60,000 nucleotides of DNA from Diphasiastrum complanatum. Lineage: Eukaryota > Streptophyta > Lycopodiopsida > Lycopodiales > Lycopodiaceae. A model generated the notes under the pieces. The model made no database searches. It was not told the DNA's origin and worked only from the letters and a program-made list of their open reading frames with translations. Shown here one piece after another: positions 56,027 through 60,000 of the stretch (position 1 is its first letter; every line of letters begins with the position of its first letter). Both the position numbers and the translations under genes were made by a program. Location: positions 49,587,083 to 49,647,082 of the forward strand of contig CM055100.1 in NCBI GenBank assembly GCA_029204225.1. The letters run 5' to 3'.

Positions 56027-57540
56027 ACCAATTATTTGATATATATACATTCTATTGATGATTGTAGATCGCACTAGTACTGGAAAGTACATCTACTTAA
56101 TTTACTTAATTTGTTCTACAGTACATAGACGTGGTTCTCAACTGTAACAATATGAAAAAACTTGACGAACTATCAACGTCATCTTTTTGATCATGACATG
56201 GCTCAAAACGGTTGACAATATATCATTTTACTCTCATAGATCGTGGAAATGTCTTGTCCTGCTAGTGTTTCGTTTGCGGTGTTTGTGGTTTCTTATGGTC
56301 TTGTGGTGTTTGTGGGGTGGGTCTTGCAATGTAGACACCATAAGAGTTTGTTTGCGGGTCTTTGCACTTGTGATTCTGAGTTTGTTGGAAGGATGGATAA
56401 GTTTTCTATTTTCCAACAAATTTTTCTTCTCAGTATATTGTTATGTCCATGTCCACAATATGTGGGATTTGGAATAATTCCTAACATGGATCGCCGGTTA
56501 CTCTAGTGTATAAGGTTATTAGTTATGCCTCATTTGTTATGGCCATATTCTGTTAAGGACACGGAATAGTCCTAATATGGTAGATCGGCCCTCCACTATT
56601 CAAGATCATCGGTCACGCCGACATTTAATTCCATGTCGAGGCCTGTTTGTGACTAATAACCTTGAGAGGACCCAGACATTCTAATTGGAACATATGGAGT
56701 AGTGTATGTACGTGTGACAAATATAGGCAAGAGGACTGCATGAAGAGATGTGACCTATTTATAATTGACCTGCATGGGGATTGCATGGATTCATGCACAA
56801 GAATCTACTCTCTATACATTGAGGTAGGGATTCTCCCCTCGACAACTTGGTTCAGGTTACCAATTGCTCTTTTCTCCTCTTGCTTTCACATGGCATGGCT
56901 TGGGGGCTAGATCCAGGTTCAATCTAGGTTTGGTTGGGCAGTTTGGCTCCATAGTCTTTCTTATTGGGTTTTCCTATCCTCATCTTAGGGGTTGTCCCTA
57001 GTGGTCATTACATTGGTCTCAAAGCCCGGCTAAGATGCGGTCTTGGATGGGATTGGAGACAAGCTCTACATCTAGTAGGAAGAGAAAAGCACTTGGATTC
57101 ACATCCCGGATTGTAATGCTGATTTTTCAAGGGAAAGTTTGGATTATTGATTCACTAATTCAGGTTGAAGCATGGTTGAAAAAAGTGGTGGTAGAGTGCT
57201 CTTCCACTAGTTTGATTCTCGATTGCTTCTAGTTAGTGTTTGATTCATTTCCAATATTCTGTTTTCTTGAGTGATTCCTATTAGTTGTGGAATGATTTGC
57301 ATAAATACATTGGTCAATTATCTTTGTATATAGTGCTCTTCAAAATGCTCAGATGTTATATAGTTGTCGTAAGATCTTTAGTTATTCTAATTACAGTTTA
57401 AAAGATCATTAGTAGCCCTTGTACTTGATCCGTAGATCGATTATTGGTGCATCATGAAGACGTAAGGAGTACAACAAAAGGATCTCCTTCGTATGTGTCA
57501 CGGAGCATGAAAATGTGACACTGATCGTAGGAGCTTGAAG
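53626..57540. other. No supported gene
   Basis: Mostly AT-rich sequence with many short open frames that show no recognisable domain, for example the minus-strand one at 53944-54204. A compound (CT)n(AT)n microsatellite occupies 55973-56022. Confidence 0.45.
55973..56022. repeat. Compound (CT)n(AT)n microsatellite
   Basis: About nine CT units followed by about sixteen AT units. Confidence 0.93.
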
Positions 57541-57544
57541 ATGA

Positions 57545-57890
57545 AACCGTATGTCAACCGCAATCGTTGACTTGGCGGTTTCCTTTGGTCAGTTGTCGTT
57601 TGTTCACTTCATAGGTGATCGTAAGCTCCTGGCGGTTTCCTTTGGTTTGCTTAAAGCATCGTAATGGACCATAGGCTAGAGTGTTGCGGTTCGTTGCGGT
57701 TGACTCCTTCCGTTGGTCTTCGTATGCGAGTCCTTGCAAACTTCTTGCGATGTGTTGCGATCGGTTTACTTCGACTTCATAGTGGACCGTATGTAGGACT
57801 TTATGGTTTACTTCAGTCTCTTTCCTTAAGTAACCGTAGGCAAGATACTTATAGTTCCTAGCGGTTCCTTGTAATGTCTTGCCTATTGAA
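57545..57890. repeat. Degenerate repeat rich in GCGGTT and GGACCRTAKG words
   Basis: GGCGGTTTCCTTTGGT occurs at 57575 and 57632. GGACCATAGGCTAGAG (57667) and GGACCGTATGTAGGAC (57784) are variants of one word, and GCGGTT or GCGATC words recur at 57686, 57697, 57759 and 57869. Spacing is about 55-115 bp. A 121-codon minus-strand open frame across it (57554-57919) has LAYGYLRKE / LAYEDQRKE / LAYGPLR echoes that simply reflect the DNA repeat. Confidence 0.5.
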
Positions 57891-60000
57891 GTTTTCCATG
57901 TATTTTTGCAAACTGTCAAAAAGGTAGACCATTTCTGCAGATGCTTGAGAGACTAATTTTCTTAAGAGATGAAGGGGGTGAAAAGAATGAGTAGGAATAA
58001 GATAAAACTCCAACAGTTGCAGGTTAGCAGAGATAAAAGTCATTAATATGGGAAATGATTTAAGCATGCAGCCTGAATCTTCTTGGAAAGCCTTCATCTG
58101 TAGGAAGCTTGCGGCCCTGTTTTGGAATTGAGATCAGTAACCCGGTTGGATGAACCATAGTGATGATGGTTGTAATTGATTCTTTTTGTAGCTTAGTGTG
58201 GTTGCATGACGAATTGGAGATGGTCTGGAGTTGTCCAAGTTTTACATGGCAAGGGGTCTAGTTTGGAACTATTTCAGAATGGTTAGTAACTTAATAGTGA
58301 AACATATGGATGGTCTGATTGGGCATTATTCCGAATCGAATGGTTCAATTACTAGTTTTTTTTAGCTTTGAGTAACAATAGGAAAAATATTATGGAATTA
58401 TTTTTTGTCTTTACAAAAATTCCTAACGGGCAATTTTTTTTGACTTGGATCATGAAATTAGGAAGATTGGCAAATTGTCATTTCCTATATCATTTTTCTT
58501 AGAATTGTAACCGGTGAGGGAATTTCGATTTTCCGGTATGATTTTGTCATTTTTACTCTAGAATAAGGATTTAATTCCAGTTAGAGAGTTAAATTATAAT
58601 TGTGGAATTTTAATCCATTTATTTTTTCCTTTTCTATTACTAAGTCTTTTAGACCCACATTAAGATTGTACATCTCAGATTGATTTCAGAAAGTGAATCA
58701 AGTGGAAGTTTTAGCAAAGTACTTATTAAATGTGAATTTGAGTTGTGATGAATTTGAAATCACCCGTGAGATGAATAGTATGAGAACTGTTTAATCAACA
58801 AAAATGTTTTGTTGAGTACGGTAAGAGAGTGTTGAAATCTTGTGGATTTCATGTTCATGTAATTTCATCTTTTACAACTTACATAATAACCTTTAACAGA
58901 GTAATGCTAAAGCCAGTGAAATGGAAAGGAAAAACAGTTCATCATTTACTGTGTGTCTAAGGAAATTTCTAGTACCTTAGCAGTTGAAGTTTTAGGGGAC
59001 CGAAAAATCTAAGGGAGGAAGAAAAATGGACACGTGTTAGTAAATGAGTTTTGGGTTATGTAATTTGGATTTATTGGTAATCCCTGTGGGAAGTTGCATA
59101 ATACCAGTTATGGAGTGACTCCATAGTAATGGTTTTTATTTATTTGAATTCCTATTTGATATCTGGTATGACCATGAGTGGCCGTAAATTTTAATATGAT
59201 TTGGATGAATAAGGAACGTATGGATCACATTCAAGTTGTTAGTATTCTAAATGGCTTTCTTTTAAGGATATGGATCCTTGGTTGTTTTACTAACCAAGAA
59301 TAATTAAAAAGTGACGGTAATCCATGTGTGGAACCTTATGGTTGGATCATCCTTTTGTAAATGGATTGTTGTCCATCGGGAAATAAAATTTATGGATTCC
59401 CCAATGTTTGGTTATAATGATATGTGCCTATACTTGGTATAGGATTTCATGTATAATTAAGATCTGCACCTAGACATTTGAGATTTCTGAATCATTAAGC
59501 AATTAACTTGAGTAGTTGGTTACTCCTAAGGAAGTTAATTGGTAAAATGCACTGTGTGAAGAGAATTTGTGTATATTTCTTGTAAGATACATGGTGTTTG
59601 AGTCATTTGAATTCATCAGGGAATTGTGTGCATAGGATATACAGATTTTTTGGATGAGTATTTCTCAGGTGAAAAATAAACTCAATTCATTAGTGATTGG
59701 ATCCTAGAGAGCTCAATTGGATACCGAATCATAATGATTCCAAGAATGACAACTGAATTTTTGGGAAATTCAGCATAACTTTGGATATATAGATTCAGTT
59801 TTAGATTGTAATCTAAAGTTTTTGGTGGATGAAGATGGTTATTGATATCATTTTGGTATGCTTTATGTCTTTAACTACCTATTGGTTTGGAATATGATAG
59901 CTCAAATATTGGTTAAAGAATCTAGTATGTGAATATTCTTAAAATCCAGTATTTTCTTAGTGGAAAAGATTTTGGAATGATTCTTATTATAAGGGAAGCT
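57891..60000. other. No supported gene
   Basis: AT-rich sequence without long open frames, recognisable repeats or RNA genes. Confidence 0.5.

Overview
The window reads as nuclear DNA of a seed plant with a large, repeat-rich genome. Two spliced host genes sit in about 60 kb of nested LTR retrotransposons, DNA transposon relics and long dinucleotide repeats. The low gene density, an 8.4 kb intron and the many Ty1/copia layers would suit a gymnosperm or another large-genome plant, but nothing here fixes the species.

Left part (1-8519): three Copia elements are nested. The outermost insertion (1-4798, minus strand) has a 5' LTR, a primer-binding site and a gag-pol frame that is open for 1179 codons to the window edge. 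It sits in the RNase H region of a second minus-strand Copia (4799-7932) that has lost its gag. That element in turn sits in a plus-strand Copia relic (7933-8519). From 10188 to 13658 lie a Copia RNase H scrap and the 5' part of a Ty3/gypsy element (gag relic, repetitive leader, primer-binding site, LTR). A CACTA-type DNA transposon follows (13684-17410): a TNP2-like transposase relic on the minus strand, a second transposon gene on the plus strand, and an array of GACGTCGG-like subterminal repeats. Further decayed Copia pieces fill 17940-22830, including a 3' LTR with a (TC)66 tract and a partial second copy of it.

Middle part: an intact three-exon DnaJ/Hsp40 type II (class B) co-chaperone gene (25522-27320, plus, 345 aa) lies downstream of a cluster of ACGTG boxes. 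Next is a complete, young Copia (28548-33944) with 398-bp LTRs that differ at four positions and a single in-frame stop between integrase and reverse transcriptase. A hAT-type transposase relic follows. Its BED-finger N-terminal part is on the minus strand (34129-34850), while its DUF659 and dimerisation parts are on the plus strand (35743-38255). A tandem repeat of about 365 bp lies at 39006-39759.

Right part: a four-exon membrane-anchored short-chain dehydrogenase similar to 3-ketodihydrosphingosine reductase lies on the minus strand (51687 down to 41614, 334 aa). Its first coding intron holds a complete non-autonomous LTR element (45535-50303) with the target-site duplication CGGCG. A G-rich tract on the gene's sense strand lies about 1.25 kb upstream of its start codon. 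From about 53.6 kb to the end there is little beyond microsatellites and a degenerate repeat.

The most unusual signal is a 72-bp box that is identical in the 5' leader of the young Copia and in the 5' LTR of the non-coding element. It contains a perfect 6-bp stem-loop. This could be a shared cis-acting RNA signal, or an exchange between the two elements.
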